A program made the position numbers and the translations under genes. 64,000 nucleotides of DNA, taken from assembly GCF_002878395.1 (NCBI RefSeq), contig NC_061120.1, forward strand, positions 116,548,705 to 116,612,704. Reading direction: 5' to 3'. Source of the stretch: Capsicum annuum. Lineage: Eukaryota; Streptophyta; Magnoliopsida; Solanales; Solanaceae. The notes beneath the pieces were generated by a model. The model saw only the letters and a list, made by a program, of their open reading frames with translations, searched no databases and had not been told where the DNA came from. The first letter of the stretch is position 1. Each line of letters opens with the position of its first letter. Positions 10,960 through 23,032 of this stretch are shown here, piece after piece.

Positions 10960-12090
10960 ATGTTGGTTTAAGAGTGATTCAGGATAAGATGTTGAGTGAT
11001 AAATCTAAGGAAGTGCCACTTTATCCAGATGGTGTCTAGAGGATTAGTTATCTAGTTGGTGTACCGAGAGCGGGTGATTAGATTAGATTGATTTTGGAGA
11101 AGGCTCATTGTTTCGAGTATTCCATACATTCAAGAATGACTAAGATGTTTTGTGATCTAAGATAACATTATTGGAGGTATGGTATAAGGAAGGTTGTAGC
11201 GGATTTTATAGTTCGTTGCCTTTGTTGCCACCATGTAAAGGGAAAGCACTTGAGACCTAGTGGTTTGCCTTATAGGTTACCCAGGCATATTTGGAAATGT
11301 TAATAGATCACTACGGACTTCTTTACTGGGTTTCCTTGTACTTCATGTGGTTTGTATAGTATTTGGGACATTGTTAATCGATTGACCGAATCTTCTTATT
11401 TTATTTTGATTTAGGTCTCTATTTGTATTGAGAAGTTGACCCGTATGTATATTAGTGAGGTATTTCATCTTTGTTGTGTGCTAGTTTCTATCATCATAAA
11501 TTGAGGTTCAGTATTCACATCTCAATTTTGGATGACTTTATGGGAGGATTTTTGTCCCTAGGTTCATCATAGTATAGATTTTCACCCTACACTAACGGTC
11601 AAATTGAGAGAACTATTCAGGTTTTGGAGGATACGCTCTATGCATGTGTTGTGGACTTTGGAGGATAGATGGAGAAATATATAGCTTTTGCCAAGTTTGC
11701 ATATAATAATAGATACCATTACAGTATTGAGATAGCTTATTTTGAGGTTTTGTATGGTAGGTTTTGTTGCCCTCTAGATTGTTGGTTTGAGGTTTTAGTG
11801 ATTACGCCTCAAGGTATGTGCTTTCTTAGTGAGTCTTTGGATAGAGGTCATTCGGCATAGAGTACGAGCAGCTTAGAGTACGCAAAAGGGCTATGCGGAT
11901 CGTAGACTTTGTACCTTGAGATTTAGTGTTTATGATTATTTCTTTCTTCATGTGTCACATATGAAGGGCGTTATAAGGAGAGGAAGAGGGGTAAGCTTTG
12001 CCCCAGGTGTATTATACCTTTTGAGATCCTACAGACTATTGGAGCCATTTCTTATGAGTTAGCAATACCTCTAGATTTATTAGCTATTCA
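10960..12090 (+). pseudogene. Integrase remnant of element 2
   Basis: A damaged zinc-binding region lies near 11205-11275. The core follows: TDFFTGFP with the first catalytic Asp (about 11310-11333), then a GSVFTSQFW block (about 11507-11540). In that block the usual Asp reads Asn and the usual Arg codon is a stop. A NGQIERTIQ block follows with the catalytic Glu at 11606-11608. The stretch to 11860 matches the post-core region. Losing the second Asp alone would kill strand transfer. Confidence 0.75.
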
Positions 12091-12360
12091 ACCAGTTTAT
12101 TATGTTTCTATGCTTCGGCATTACATTGTAGATGAGTCTCATGTTATTCGTTGGCATTCAAGTTAGATGAGTCATTGTCTTTTGTAGAGAAGCTTGTCTC
12201 CATTATAGCCAGGGACGTTAGACTGTTGTATTCTAGAGTTACTCTTTTGGTTAAAGTCCACTAGAGGCAACAACATGTAGTTGAGTCTAATTGGGAGACC
12301 ACGTCTAATATGCATAGAAGTTATCCCAACTTTTTGTTGATTCAGGTATTTCTTTAGTCC
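12091..12360 (+). pseudogene. Chromodomain-like C-terminus of element 2
   Basis: A FHVSMLR-type block (YYVSMLRHYIVDESH, about 12098-12142) is followed by a LDESLSFVEK segment, an ARDVRLLYSR segment and a VESNWET segment near 12280. This is the order of the group II chromodomain that ends Tekay-type polyproteins. Stops are present. The frame ends about 30 bases before the 3' LTR. Confidence 0.65.
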
Positions 12361-12392
12361 TTAGTTTGAGGCAAAAGATTCTTAGCGATGGA

Positions 12393-13742
12393 TGATGTAA
12401 TGAACTAATTTTTTGTAATTTGTGTGTAATATATATATTTTTATCTGATTAGACCATTTTACCCTTGCCTAGTGTTTTCATTATGGTATTTTTAGAGTAT
12501 GGGGATGTTTTGAATGATTCCTGATGCATTTCAGTGTGATTTATGTGGAAATCTGATTTTTATTGTAGAAAGGCTTACTAATTAAGTTCGGTCAACATCT
12601 TTTGATTTCTAGATCAGATGGCAAAACCGATAATGCAAGGAGATTTAAAACATTGATTTCAGGTAGGTAACATAGTTGGTGTGGTTTTTTGGCTTTAATT
12701 TCTTATTTTGGGTATCAATTCAGAAAAGTGCAAAAATAGGTCTCGAGGGTCAATTATGTGATAATAACTTTTTTCAAAAATTTGATATCTTCATTGTGTT
12801 TGGAGCATCAAATTTGATAGGGTAGCATTATTTGTTGGCCTTCTTGAGATTTAAGAGGAATCCAGGGGGTCTGCGGAGACTTGGAAATTTCTAAGTCTCC
12901 ATAGTTGGTGCACCACTCAGCTGGTGCAGCTGCTAAAGTGCCACTTTGGCCTCTTTAGCAGTAGGCTCTAAATCTCTACTTGACCGCTTTATTGGCCAGC
13001 TACCAGCTAGGCAACGACATTATAGTGGGCCTCGTCCGCATTAGCCGAGGTCACTAAAGTGAACCTTGTCCGCTTTAGAAGACAGAAATGCATTGGCGGA
13101 TACCACCAAGCTATACTTGACCGCTTTAACGGCGATCGCTAAAGCGACCACTTGGCACCTAGGTATATAATATTCTATTCTCATTTTTTCACCATTTTTG
13201 ACACTTAGATATTTGAGTTTTAGGGAGTTTACGTGATTTCCTCCATATCCAAGCTTGGGTAATCTCTAAACTCCTATTTCAACTACTTTTCTTGATGCTA
13301 TTATCTAAATATTTTTTAAACTCGGATTTAAAGGTGGAATATGGGCATTCGGCCCCAAAGTCCCAAAAAAGTATTTTTCATATTTAAACACAAATTTCAC
13401 CCCATTTTGCATGGGTTTTCTCCTATGAGTTTCTTTAATCTCGAAAAAAAACTTTTGGATGAAAAATGCAGTCTTACCCTTTATTTTTGTAACCCATTTT
13501 AGGGGTCCATTTTGACCCTTATTTAGAAATGGCCAATATGGATATCATTGGCTTTTGTTTGCCACATAGATTCTAATTTTTTGTGTTTTAGCTAATTACG
13601 GGTTTTTTCATGAGGTGAAAACATGGTGATAGAGGCTTATTTATTCCAGTTTCAACATTATATGTAGGTTATGGCTTAACTTTCTTTAAACTGGGTTGGG
13701 TAGCTAGTAATAATGTAAAAGCATGCTATAGGTATGGAGTTG
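12393..13742 (+). repeat. 3' LTR of element 2, first part
   Basis: It starts TGATGTAATGAAC (12393; TGTAATG at 12396 is an alternative start) after a purine-rich run. A CG-rich patch with repeated CCGCTTTA-type words lies at 12915-13150. The LTR is interrupted at 13742 by element 4 and resumes at 35719. No protein frame belongs here. Confidence 0.7.
13738..13742. other. Probable target-site duplication of element 4, left copy
   Basis: AGTTG precedes the element 4 LTR; the right copy at 35714-35718 reads GGTTG. Four of five bases match, with one transition between them. Confidence 0.6.
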
Positions 13743-15141
13743 TGATGAGTGGTAAATTTATCACTCATTTACATCCAAATTCGCGCGTACTACTATGGTT
13801 AAAAGGTGCTAATGAGATGAATTTGTCATTTGAATGCACTAATTCTCATGTTTTGCAAGCTATAGGTAATGGTAACAAAATAAGAGAAGTGAGATTAAAA
13901 TAGATCAAGGAGGGAAGAAGTAGTGCAAAAAGGCTGGAAAAGCAGGAGCTAGGATCAACCTTAGTTACCATGATCGTAGTCTGAGGACCACGATCACGTC
14001 TAATCAAGACCAGGTAAACTCATGGCGATCATGATAGGTCCAATGTGATGGCAAGAGTCGTGATTGCGGTGAAGGAATAGCGATCATGTTGGAGCGGGAT
14101 TCTCCCAATGGAAGACTTGTTATTTCACATAGCTGAATCTAATTATTTAAAGGGAAAAAATCATTTAACTTTCGGATCATCTCCCAACTACCTTTGCAGA
14201 ATATAGAGAGAACACATCCAATTAGTGTGAAAAGAATAATCGAGTTAAATCTTAAAAAATGAGGATATTTTTAGTTGTATTTGAGCTTAGGATTTTTGGA
14301 TTACTCTCGCTTTATTTTCAAATGAGGAAATTAATGTCAACCTGGGTAATTCTTTTTTCCCTATTTTCATGACTAGTTAAATATTCAACTTTGGATTATG
14401 TTTGAATAGGGTGCAAATATTTGTGGGTTTTAATAGTTAGTTTAAATTCTAAGTTGATGATGGTGGGTTTCACAAACACTAGATTGATAAGTTGGGATTT
14501 GTGGGTGAAAGCCCAAATTTTCCTAACCTGCACATCATCCTTGAAAGAGGGATGTGGTGAATAGCATTTGTGAACATTAATTAGATATTAACTTATACAT
14601 TGTCTTATAAATAAGGGTGGATTGTGACTTCGCTATATTTTGGGCAGTTTCCTAGAAATTGGAATGTCCAATTAAGGCTTTGGGTGGATTTTCTTTTCAT
14701 ACCCATGACCTATCCAAAAGGATCCATGGGTGATATATTTTGTGTTTGGTTGAAAAACTAGCATCAAAACCCCTAACTTAGCATACCCATATAGCGATCA
14801 ACTAGAATTTGTATTTGATTATCATGAACCCATGCACTATTTAACCCTAGGAAAAAATAATCCCAAGACTCTTATCCTACAAAAATTCTATCTAAAATTG
14901 TTGCTCTAATTTGGTAGTTCAAGTAGTTTCATTTGGATAATCTTCAAAACCATAAACCCACTATTTTAATTTATGTCTTTCATTTTATTTACATTATGGG
15001 TATACCATGAGTATCTCTCAACGCGCATACTATTTAAATAGTAATTCAAATCCTTGGGTATTCAACTCCAAATCAAGTGGGTTATTATATTTTATAATGA
15101 TCTCCTTTCCCATAAATCATGGAGTAAGTTGAGCGTGATCA
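13743..15141 (+). repeat. 5' LTR of element 4
   Basis: Begins TGATGAGTGGTAAATTTA and ends GCGTGATCA. It contains a CG-rich patch with repeated CGATCA words (about 13970-14095). It aligns end to end with 34312-35713, with scattered differences suggesting an old insertion. Confidence 0.85.
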
Positions 15142-15144
15142 AAA

Positions 15145-15162
15145 TGGCATTATTGCCGGGAA
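15145..15162 (+). other. Primer binding site of element 4 (Asp-tRNA type)
   Basis: TGGCATTATTGCCGGGAA lies four bases after the LTR. It resembles the known Athila-type primer site TGGCGCCGTTGCCGGGGA, with several decayed positions. Confidence 0.75.
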
Positions 15163-15284
15163 GTTAAAATTAGTTTTGTCTGTGTAGTGTTGTTTGTAAC
15201 TTTGAAATTACTCGTAGTTTCTTATTTCAATTTAGTTGTTGTTTCTAGTTTTGATTAGGTAATCATTATTTCATCCAAATAACC

Positions 15285-16307
15285 ATGAGTCAAGTGGGAA
15301 TCATCAACAACACATCATATGATCATGTTGAGACTTTTGATTATCTTTGCGACGAAGAGCATGCAAGTTCCATACGTATCCCTGCTACTGAGGGAAATGG
15401 AGTATTTTATGTCACAAACATGATGATCCAATTTATTTATAAGAAGGGTTTGTTTAGGGGTGAATCTCATGAAGACCCAAACTTGCACTTGAAGAATTTT
15501 TTGAAAGTATGTACTCCTTTGGACATTGCTCAAATATCACAAGAGTTCATAAGGTTATGCTTCTTCCCGTACTCACTGACGGGTGAGATTATTGTGGGTA
15601 TGATCTCTACCTACTTGGTCCATCACCTTAATGGTATAACTCACAATGACTTTCTTGGATCAATACTTCCTAGCTTCAAAGTTATTAAAATTGCAGGACA
15701 AAATCATAATTTTTGGTCGATTTAATGGACAACATTAGTATAAAGCATGGGGATATTTAAGCATAAGATTAAGAAATTCCCTAACCACAATGTTCTGTAG
15801 AAGATGATTCTCCAAATATTCTATAGGGTGTTGGACCAAATCAACAAAGATATAGTGCACAATGTAACCGATGGATCATTTGTGAAATCATCGTATGGAG
15901 TCGCATAAAATGTGTTAGATCAAGTGGCTAGTTTTGCTAGTGGTTGGCATATAAAAGATGTTGAGGTGGAATTGGAGTTCCCTCTTCATACTTTATGTGT
16001 CAAGATTGAATATTGAAAGAGGTGAAAAGAGAAACAAATATGATCAAGGTGATTTCACACCTTGAAATTCTTACAAAATATGTGTTGGGAGCCTCCATTA
16101 CAAGAGTCAACATTATAATTGCAAGGGTAACTAGGGCATATAAAGATTCAAAAGAAGAGATACTTGATAATTAAATGAGACTGTTTCCTAAGTATTCGGA
16201 GGGTTTCCATGTTGCCTCTCAAAGGCAAGGTGGGAATCAAGGTCAGAACAATGAGAACCAGAGCATGACTCAATGCGAAAAGAAGGGGTGCCTTAATAAA
16301 GATATTT
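15285..16307 (+). pseudogene. gag: gag remnant of element 4 (Athila type)
   Basis: The open stretch 15285-15725 starts about 120 bases after the primer site and encodes an Athila-type gag N-terminus. Its clearest feature is HEDPNLHLKNFLKVC, then a FFPYSLTGE block, the conserved capsid signature of this group. The frame is then broken. A later piece from about 16175 is Gln/Asn-rich (KYSEGFHVASQRQGG), as expected of the gag tail. The gene is cut at about 16307 by the LTR of element 5. Protease and the start of reverse transcriptase are absent on the far side. Confidence 0.7.
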
Positions 16308-18133
16308 TGTCCAAAATTTTAACTACCCAAAATCGTCACACGGTGCTTAAGGCTACAAGTAGCCCCAAGCTAAACCTTTGAGCCTACTTCTACTAATAAA
16401 ACTCATTTCAAGATGAAATAATTCAAACACTAGCATAGTCATATCATATGAGAAAAACTACGGAGAAAATGCTCGGTCCAAACGACCACAGTACTGGAAA
16501 CGTCAACGCAACCACCACTGATAACTAGTCTGACAAAGCCTCTACTAATCCATGAACAAGAGAGCCATTGGGACAGGTCCCTAATTGACTCAAAATGAAC
16601 TGAGAGTAATAACATAGTCTCTCAAATTCTGAAATCTCTGACGATAGGTCCTCGAACCATGAGGACTCACCACTGTAGATATGTAGACAGAGGTACTCGA
16701 AATTCACTGACGAGGCTAGGACTGAGCACCTGAACCTATATTATAAGACAATGTAGCACATAGATGTATATATTGATCAGGACTTGTGAATGTACTGAGT
16801 ATGTGGGGGTGCATGCATTTATGTAAAACAACATCAATACTCTTTAATCAAATCATGCATGAAATAAGTAATGACTCACATGGCTTTAATAAGTATAAAA
16901 TGTAAAGCTGATGAATCATGTAGAATGGAGCATGTATAAAAAATCTCGTGAGCCATTATACTTTCATATTTGAAATTTGTACTCTTCTCTTATTCTCATT
17001 ACTCAAGGCTAAAGGAAACTTTAAGCAATACTTTGAACTCATGCATATGTATTATGGAGAGTAAAACTTCTTCAATGCTCAAGAACTCATAACTCTTTTG
17101 AACTTAGATACTTGGAATTCGAAATCATATAACTCTGGAACATACTTGAAGGCATTTCATTCACGTTAGGAAAATATCTCATTTCAAGCTTAAGGGAAAA
17201 ATACTCATATCAAGGAAAAGTATTTTAGTTTTAAAGGAAAATATCTTATCTCAATGGAAAATACATTAGTTTAGGGAGTTTCTCTTAACTGACATAAACC
17301 ATGCGAGCTACATGGAGTCCAACGTTTCGTCCTCCTAAGGAAGAGACCTCACAGTGGGGAGAGGCACCATACTCTTGCCAGGGAGTATAACCTAGGTCCA
17401 GTGATCACTAAACAAACTCAGCCTCGGGCATAATATCAACTCGGCTTTAGACCTAATAATAATCATAAACTCAGCCTCAGGCCCAATCTACTGTGGCATG
17501 TAGTTTTGGGGTAAGAAATCGTAGTAACTTACTCGCTCGATGCTAAATGCTTCCTCCTTTAGATTATCTGCGCTCATCTCATAAAAATCAACTTTAGAAT
17601 AATCTCATGGTTTAATAAGAACCTAATAATCAAATCTATAATATCATGTAGTAGAGTAAATTTCAAAACTCAATGACCATTAGGTCAAAACATTTCTAAA
17701 TAATCTCAGAATACTCTAATCATGGGTGCTTATAGCATAATAGTTCATAAAATCTCAAGTCTCAAGTAGGGATTAATAAACCATAATTCAATCTCAAGTT
17801 AGAACTCATCAAAAGCATAATAGATAGAATATAGATTCATAACTCATGTAGAAATCTGAAAATTTCAGCAATTTATCTGAAAATCTTAACATACTCATAT
17901 ACTTCAATGTTTCAAACATTTCAACTATTAACTTCTCAAGTATTAAAATCATGGGGTATAGACCCAGCTACAATTTCTCAAGAAAACATGTAAAAATCAT
18001 GCCATTAGACTCTAAATTCAAGGGAAACATCAAAAGCTTGCAAACAATAACAATGGGTGAAAACCCCCAATTCAATTTCATGTAAAATCTCATAAACTGC
18101 AGAGAATTGTAGTTTGACTAAGCCTTCGGGCAG

Positions 18134-18175
18134 AAGGGTGAAAGGATTACCCTTGTTCAAAACCCCACATACCTT
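18134..18175 (-). promoter_or_regulatory. Donor-like site and hairpin in the element 5 LTR
   Basis: On the minus strand AAG/GTATG has its GT at 18172-18171. After 18 nt comes arm AAGGGT (18154-18149), loop AATCCTTTC, then arm ACCCTT (18139-18134). The stem differs from those of other elements but still pairs, and the TCCTTTC loop core is kept. Confidence 0.6.
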
Positions 18176-18477
18176 AGATTACGAAATTAAATGAACAATC
18201 TTACATTAAACTCTTCTTATTAATCTTGAGAGAGGGTTCTTGCAACCTTTGAACTTTGAGAACTCAAATATCAACTCAATTTGTAGAATCCATGGTGAGT
18301 TTAAGATTTCTTAGAGTAGAATTTCAGATTTGGTCTTGAGGGAGAAACCATATCCTTTGGATGTTTTGGGAGATAACGAGGCTATCAAGTTTAATTGGAA
18401 TATATATATGATTGATAAAAGAATGGTAAAGACCGAAAAAACCTTTTAAAAATGAGCTAAGAATACTAAACGGGGTC

Positions 18478-18740
18478 TGCGACGGTCGGAACGACGGTCT
18501 ATTGTAAGTCTGACGGTCTGTCGGGTCATCCGTCGGATGATGACCAAGAAAGGGACATACTTCCTTGATACGATGGTAGGATCTACGGTCCATCATAGGA
18601 TTAGCGATCCATCGGATCGTCCGTTGCTCGATGGCCAAGATGAGACCACACTGCCTTAGTGCCGACGATCTCGACGTTCGCGATGGTACAAGTGACTGTC
18701 CGTCACAGACTCGATGGTCCGTCGGATCGTCCATTGCATC
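18478..18740 (-). repeat. CG-rich irregular tandem repeat in the element 5 LTR
   Basis: The words GACGGTC and GTCGGATCRTCCGTYG recur; the longest shared blocks start at about 18520, 18611 and 18721, so spacing is 91 and 110 bases. The intervening text (GATGACCAAGA, GATGGCCAAGA) also repeats. CG dinucleotides are far denser than in the flanks. An open frame at 18324-18752 overlaps it but has no recognisable domain. Confidence 0.6.
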
Positions 18741-18989
18741 AGGCGGTTCCAAAAACTCTCAGTAAAACGGCTATAACTGCTCACTCCGATGCCAGATTTG
18801 GACGAAATTTGTATCATTGGAAAGCTAATTCAATTCACTACATTACAAAATGTCAAATTTAAGAAAATTCTATATAGTTTAAATACCAATCACTTGGGAA
18901 GTCTCTTCTCTATCTTTTAGGGCCAAAATTATACTTCACTTGACACGCTCTAAGGCCCGGACTATGAGGGAACTTTGTGGGGTCTTACA

Positions 18990-19005
18990 ATATCTCCCCC
19001 TTGGA
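18990..19005 (-). other. Polypurine tract of element 5
   Basis: Reverse complement of ATATCTCCCCCTTGGA, directly before the LTR start on the minus strand. Confidence 0.8.
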
Positions 19006-19209
19006 AATATTCATACTCGAATGTCACTAGTTAGACTAGGAACACAAGAAAAAATAGAGTACACATAGCTGAAGTAATTTGCTAAAAGGCTCAAAATCTC
19101 TTTAAACTCTTGAATACCCAAGAAATTGCAAGAACTCATGCAAGAATAGATACATAGCTGAAATTTAGATTAGAAGGGCTGAATTAAGGTAGAATAATAC
19201 CTTCAGATC

Positions 19210-20640
19210 GATCTGAACTCACAGAAAAGAGGTGCGGATACTGTGCTCGCATGTCTTCTTCTTCCTCCCAAGTAGCGCCCTCAACAAACTTGTTCTGCCA
19301 CAACACTTTGACCCAGGAAACCTCTTTGTTCCTCAGTCTACGGATCTACAAATATAGGGTCTCAACGTGAATCTCATCGAATGAAAGACTATTCTGAATA
19401 TCAACATTCTATGAAGGATCTACCACAAGAAAATCACCAATATGCTTTTTAAGAATGGAGATATGTAAAACAGGATGAACAGATGACAACTCTGCATGCA
19501 ACTCAACCTCATAGGCTATTTTCCCAACACGTTTCAAAAATCTATACGAACCAACATAATAGGGACTAAGGTTTCCCTTTTTACCAGACCTCTTCACCCC
19601 TTTCATGGGTGAAATCTTCAAGTGCACCAAATCACCCACCTCAAACTTAAGATCTCTTCTCCTCACATTGGCATATGACTTTTGACAACTCTGAGCAGTC
19701 TTAAACCTCTCTTTAATCAACTTAACTTTCTCCATAGCCTCAAACACTGCATCAGGTGTAATCATGGCAGCTTCACCCACTTTAAACCAACCTATGGGTG
19801 ACCTACATCTCCTACTATACAAGTCTTCAAATGGTGCCATTCCGATGCTAGCATGGTAACTGTTGTTATAAGAAAACTCTATCAATGGAAAATGCTCATT
19901 CAAACTACCCTTGAAATCAAGAGCGCACACCCACAACATATCCTCTAGGGTTTGAATGGTCCTCTCAACCTGACCATCTATCTGCAGGTAAAAAGAGAAA
20001 CTCAAAAGAACTTAGGTACGAAGACCCTGTAGAAATGCCCTTCATAACTAAGAAGTAAATTCAGTACCCCTATACAAAAAGATAGATGAGGTAACTCTGT
20101 GCAGGACTAACTCCCAATTATATAATCTAGCATAATCCTTCGCTATATAAGATATGGGAATGGGCCAAAAATGTAGGAACTTAGTTAGCCTATCGGCAAT
20201 TGCCAAAATCAAATCATGATGACGATGCAAAAAAGGTCACCTGGTCACAAAGTCCATATTCACCACCTCCCACTTCCAAGTGGGTCTACCAAACTCTTGC
20301 ATCACACCACCAGGTCTTTGGTGCTCTATGTTAACCTGTTGGCACGTTACAGACTTTGCTACAAACCCAGCTATATGTTTTTTTATGCCATTCCACCAAT
20401 AGATTTCCATATAAGTCACAGTACATCTAGGTAGTGCCGAGATGAATGAAATACTGTGCACCTTGCGCTTCTGCGAAAATCCTCTACCTCAAATCATCAA
20501 TACGCGAAACACACAATCTACCCTCGTAGTCTCATCATACCATCTCCCCCTTGGGTGAAAACCTCTACCTTTTGGTCCTTAACTGACTCCTTCAGTCTAA
20601 AAAACTAGGATTTTTCTCTTCCTTCTCCTTTACTTTCAAA
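19210..20640 (-). pseudogene. Integrase and chromodomain remnant of element 5
   Basis: Read on the minus strand from 20640. The zinc-binding region has lost a Cys (SVTCQQV). NMDFV carries the first catalytic Asp. In the RGTEFTS block the residue before Arg is Tyr where Asp is expected. QVERTIQ at the start of the 198-residue open stretch 20005-19409 carries the Glu. That stretch continues through YNNSYH, RRCRSPIGWF, SPMKGVKR and a HISILKKHIGD block. A chromodomain-like tail (IRRLRNKEVSWVKVLW, TWEEEEDM) runs to about 19210 after stops. Confidence 0.8.
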
Positions 20641-20659
20641 ACTAAATAGGATTTGAACT

Positions 20660-21265
20660 ACTCTATACCAAAGTACTTACCTCTGCTGAATCAAGAAACC
20701 TAATGTCCAATCTATCCAAATAATGCACATTACTAGCTAAATCTTTCTTACCTTCCTCTACATGGGCAGCACTACCCATAAACGATTTGCTAAGGGCATC
20801 TTCCACTATATTGGCCTTGCCTAGGTGATACAACACACTCATATCATGGCTTTGTAACAACTCCAACCACCTCTTCTACCTAAGATTCAACTCCCTCTAA
20901 GTGAACACATACTGCAAGATCTTATGATCAGTAAACACATCAACATGAACACCACAAATATAGTGTCTCCAGATTTTAAAAGCAAAGACTATAGTAGCTA
21001 ACTCAAGATCATGGGTTGGGTAATTCTTCTCATGCGACTTCAACTTCCTAGAGGCATAAGCTAAGAACTTACCTTTTTGCATTAACACACAACCCAAACT
21101 AATTCTAGAGGCTTCATAATACACCACAAAACCATCTGTACCATCCGACAAAGTCAACACAAGGGCTGAAATAAGACGAGTCTTCAACTCCTGAAAACTC
21201 TCCTCACAGGAATCTAACCACTGGAACATAACTTTCATTTGGATTAATCGGGTTATGGAAGACAC
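20660..21265 (-). pseudogene. RNase H remnant of element 5
   Basis: The stretch 21265-20897 reads [17 protein letters not shown], where YCDAS is usual, so the first catalytic Asp is Glu. It continues [20 protein letters not shown] and [12 protein letters not shown], so the downstream acidic residues persist. After a stop, 20866-20663 gives the tail with HLGKANIVEDALSKS and the linker toward integrase. Confidence 0.8.
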
Positions 21266-22107
21266 AATAGAAGAGAAACACTCAACAAAATAGTGGTAGT
21301 ATTAGCTAGACCCAAGAAACTCCTAATGTCAGATGGGGAGATAGGTCTAGGCCAATTTCTTATAGTTTCTATCTTTTGGGGATCAACTCTAATACCCTCG
21401 GCTGAAATAATATAACCCATAAAGGCTACAGACCTTAGCCAAAATTTGTACTTCCTAAATTTGGTGAACAACCGGTGATCTCTAAGAGTTTGCAAGACAA
21501 TTTTAACGTAGTTCGCATAGTCATTCTCATTACGGAAGTACGCAAGGAAGAAATCTATGAAGATGGTGACAAATATATCAAGATATTTCTTAAATACTTA
21601 GTTCATATGGTCCATAGAGGCTGTCGGGGCATTGGTTATCCCAAAAGATATGACTAGAAACTTAAAGTGACCATAGTGGGTTCAGAAGACTGTCTTTGGA
21701 ATATCGCATTCCCTCACTTTAAGTTGATGATAGTCGAATCAAAGGTCTATCTTGGAGAAATAAATTGCACCTAGCAACTAATCAAACAGGTCATTAATTC
21801 TCGAAAGTGGATACTTATTTTTTAGTGTGACCTTGTTAAGCTGATGATAATCAATGCACAAACACAAAGAACCATCTTTTTTTCACATGAATAAAATAGG
21901 TGTGCCCTAGGGAGAAATACTAGGCCTAATGAAGCCTTTGTCTAAATGATCTTTGAGTTGTTTATTCAACTCCTTAATCTCTTTAGGTGACATACGATAT
22001 GGCAAAATAAAAATGGGTCGAGTGTTGGGAAGAAATTTAATCCTGAATTTAATCTCTCTATTGGGAGGTACCCTTGGGAAATCATTTGAAAAAATCTGGA
22101 AACTCAT
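21253..22107 (-). pseudogene. Reverse transcriptase remnant of element 5
   Basis: It starts in 22107-21907 with PPNREIKFRIKFLPNTRP, LPYRM and [27 protein letters not shown] segment follows after stops. The catalytic box near 21545 reads FIDFFLAYF, so the second Asp of the FIDD pair is gone. The stretch 21495-21253 has FWLRSVAFMGYIISAEGI and DIRSFLGLA. The order and spacing are complete even though the frame is not. Confidence 0.8.
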
Positions 22108-22269
22108 TAATAATATCGACTGACTGAATACTTATAGGCTCGAACTTAGTATATTTGACTCTAACTAGGTGATAGATACATCCTTTGGATATTAGCTTTC
22201 TGGCTTTGAGATAGGAGATAAAATGATTCTTAGGAGATACCAAACTCTCGAACTACTTAAAAGCTAGTT

Positions 22270-22600
22270 GATCAGGAAACTAAAACTTGACCACACAGGT
22301 ATGATAGTTTATAGATGTATAATAAGATTGAAGGCAATCCATACCTAGAATAAGGTCAAAATCTACCATATCTAACTCTATCAAATCCGCAAGTATATAT
22401 CTATGAAGAACAGTAATAGGACAATCTCTATACACTTGTTTAACAACAACCGACTCCCCTACGGGGATGGATACTAGGAAAGGCTCAACAATTTTTTTAG
22501 GACTCATTTTGAAATTCAGAGCAACAAGTAGGGTCACATAAGAGATACTTGACACGGGGTCCAATAACACATAAACATTAAAACAAAAGATGTGGAGTAT
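22270..22600 (-). pseudogene. Aspartic protease remnant of element 5
   Basis: 22570-22280 begins LLDPVSSISYVT, matching the DPG(S/A)S active site with Gly changed to Val. It continues through EPFLVSIPVGESVV and ends with DFDLILGMDCLQSYY, the second protease hallmark. The frame is open for 96 codons, unusually long for this window. Confidence 0.75.
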
Positions 22601-23032
22601 ACCAGTAACAATATTGGGAGAGTCCTCCTACTCCTGATGGGATGGTAAGGCATAGAATCTATTTTGACACTAACTGCTAGTATTGCTAGATGAAGCACCC
22701 TGAGCAGGGGCAGGATGGGGTGTAGAAGATGGTGCACTAGTATCCGGTGCCTGAGGTCGGGCATCTCTGTTCCCCTGTTTAGCATGAGGACAATATCTAA
22801 GTTGGTGGCTATACTTGCCACAATCAAAACAACCTCTTAGATCTACAAAACACTCCCCGAGATGACTTCTACCACACTTAGCATAAGGAAGACACGTGGA
22901 CTGTTACCAATACTGTTCTGTGACCTAGGCATAAAAGATCTACCCTCTTGGTACTACCTGCTTCTAGGCATGGGAGCCCTATCTGATGAAGGCACTAGCA
23001 TAGCTGATGAAGCCCGATGCAATGTGTTCTAA
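22600..23032 (-). pseudogene. gag: gag tail with intact zinc knuckle, element 5
   Basis: The knuckle CFDCGKYSHQLRYC, encoded at 22831-22790, keeps the full C-x2-C-x4-H-x4-C pattern, the only intact one I see here. A Pro/Ala/Ser-rich linker (SAPSSTPHPAPAQGASSS) follows. The open frame at 22827-22534 lies in a different frame of the same DNA and is a shadow. The N-terminal half of gag is missing because of the deletion at about 23033. Confidence 0.65.

Larger units (their letters stand above)
16308..18989 (-). repeat. 3' LTR of element 5 (2.7 kb)
   Basis: On the minus strand it starts TGTAAGACCCCAC at 18989, just after the polypurine tract, and ends near 16308. On the plus strand that end reads TGTCCAAAATTTTAACTACC, matching the usual terminal text of such LTRs. 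It carries the conserved module (18762-18845), a CG-rich repetitive patch (18478-18740), a donor-like site and a hairpin. The lower boundary is less certain than the upper. Confidence 0.7.
16308..23032 (-). mobile_element. Element 5: minus-strand chromovirus lacking its 5' LTR
   Basis: Read on the minus strand the order is gag zinc knuckle, protease, reverse transcriptase, RNase H, integrase, chromodomain, polypurine tract, 3' LTR. It sits antisense inside element 4. Its upper end stops inside gag and joins element 4 reverse transcriptase at about 23033, so the 5' LTR and the start of gag have been deleted. Its long frames make it one of the better preserved internal regions here, yet every domain contains stops. 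Confidence 0.8.

Noticed and set aside
13738..13742. Shared target duplication of elements 3 and 4 (both AGTTG) as evidence of a common target motif
   Set aside because: Five bases matching once is easily chance, and the element 4 copies differ at one position.
18324..18752. Open frame of 142 codons on the minus strand
   Set aside because: It lies over the CG-rich tandem patch of the element 5 LTR; low stop density there follows from composition.
22534..22827. Open frame of 97 codons on the minus strand
   Set aside because: Shadow of the gag knuckle and linker, which lie in another frame of the same DNA.
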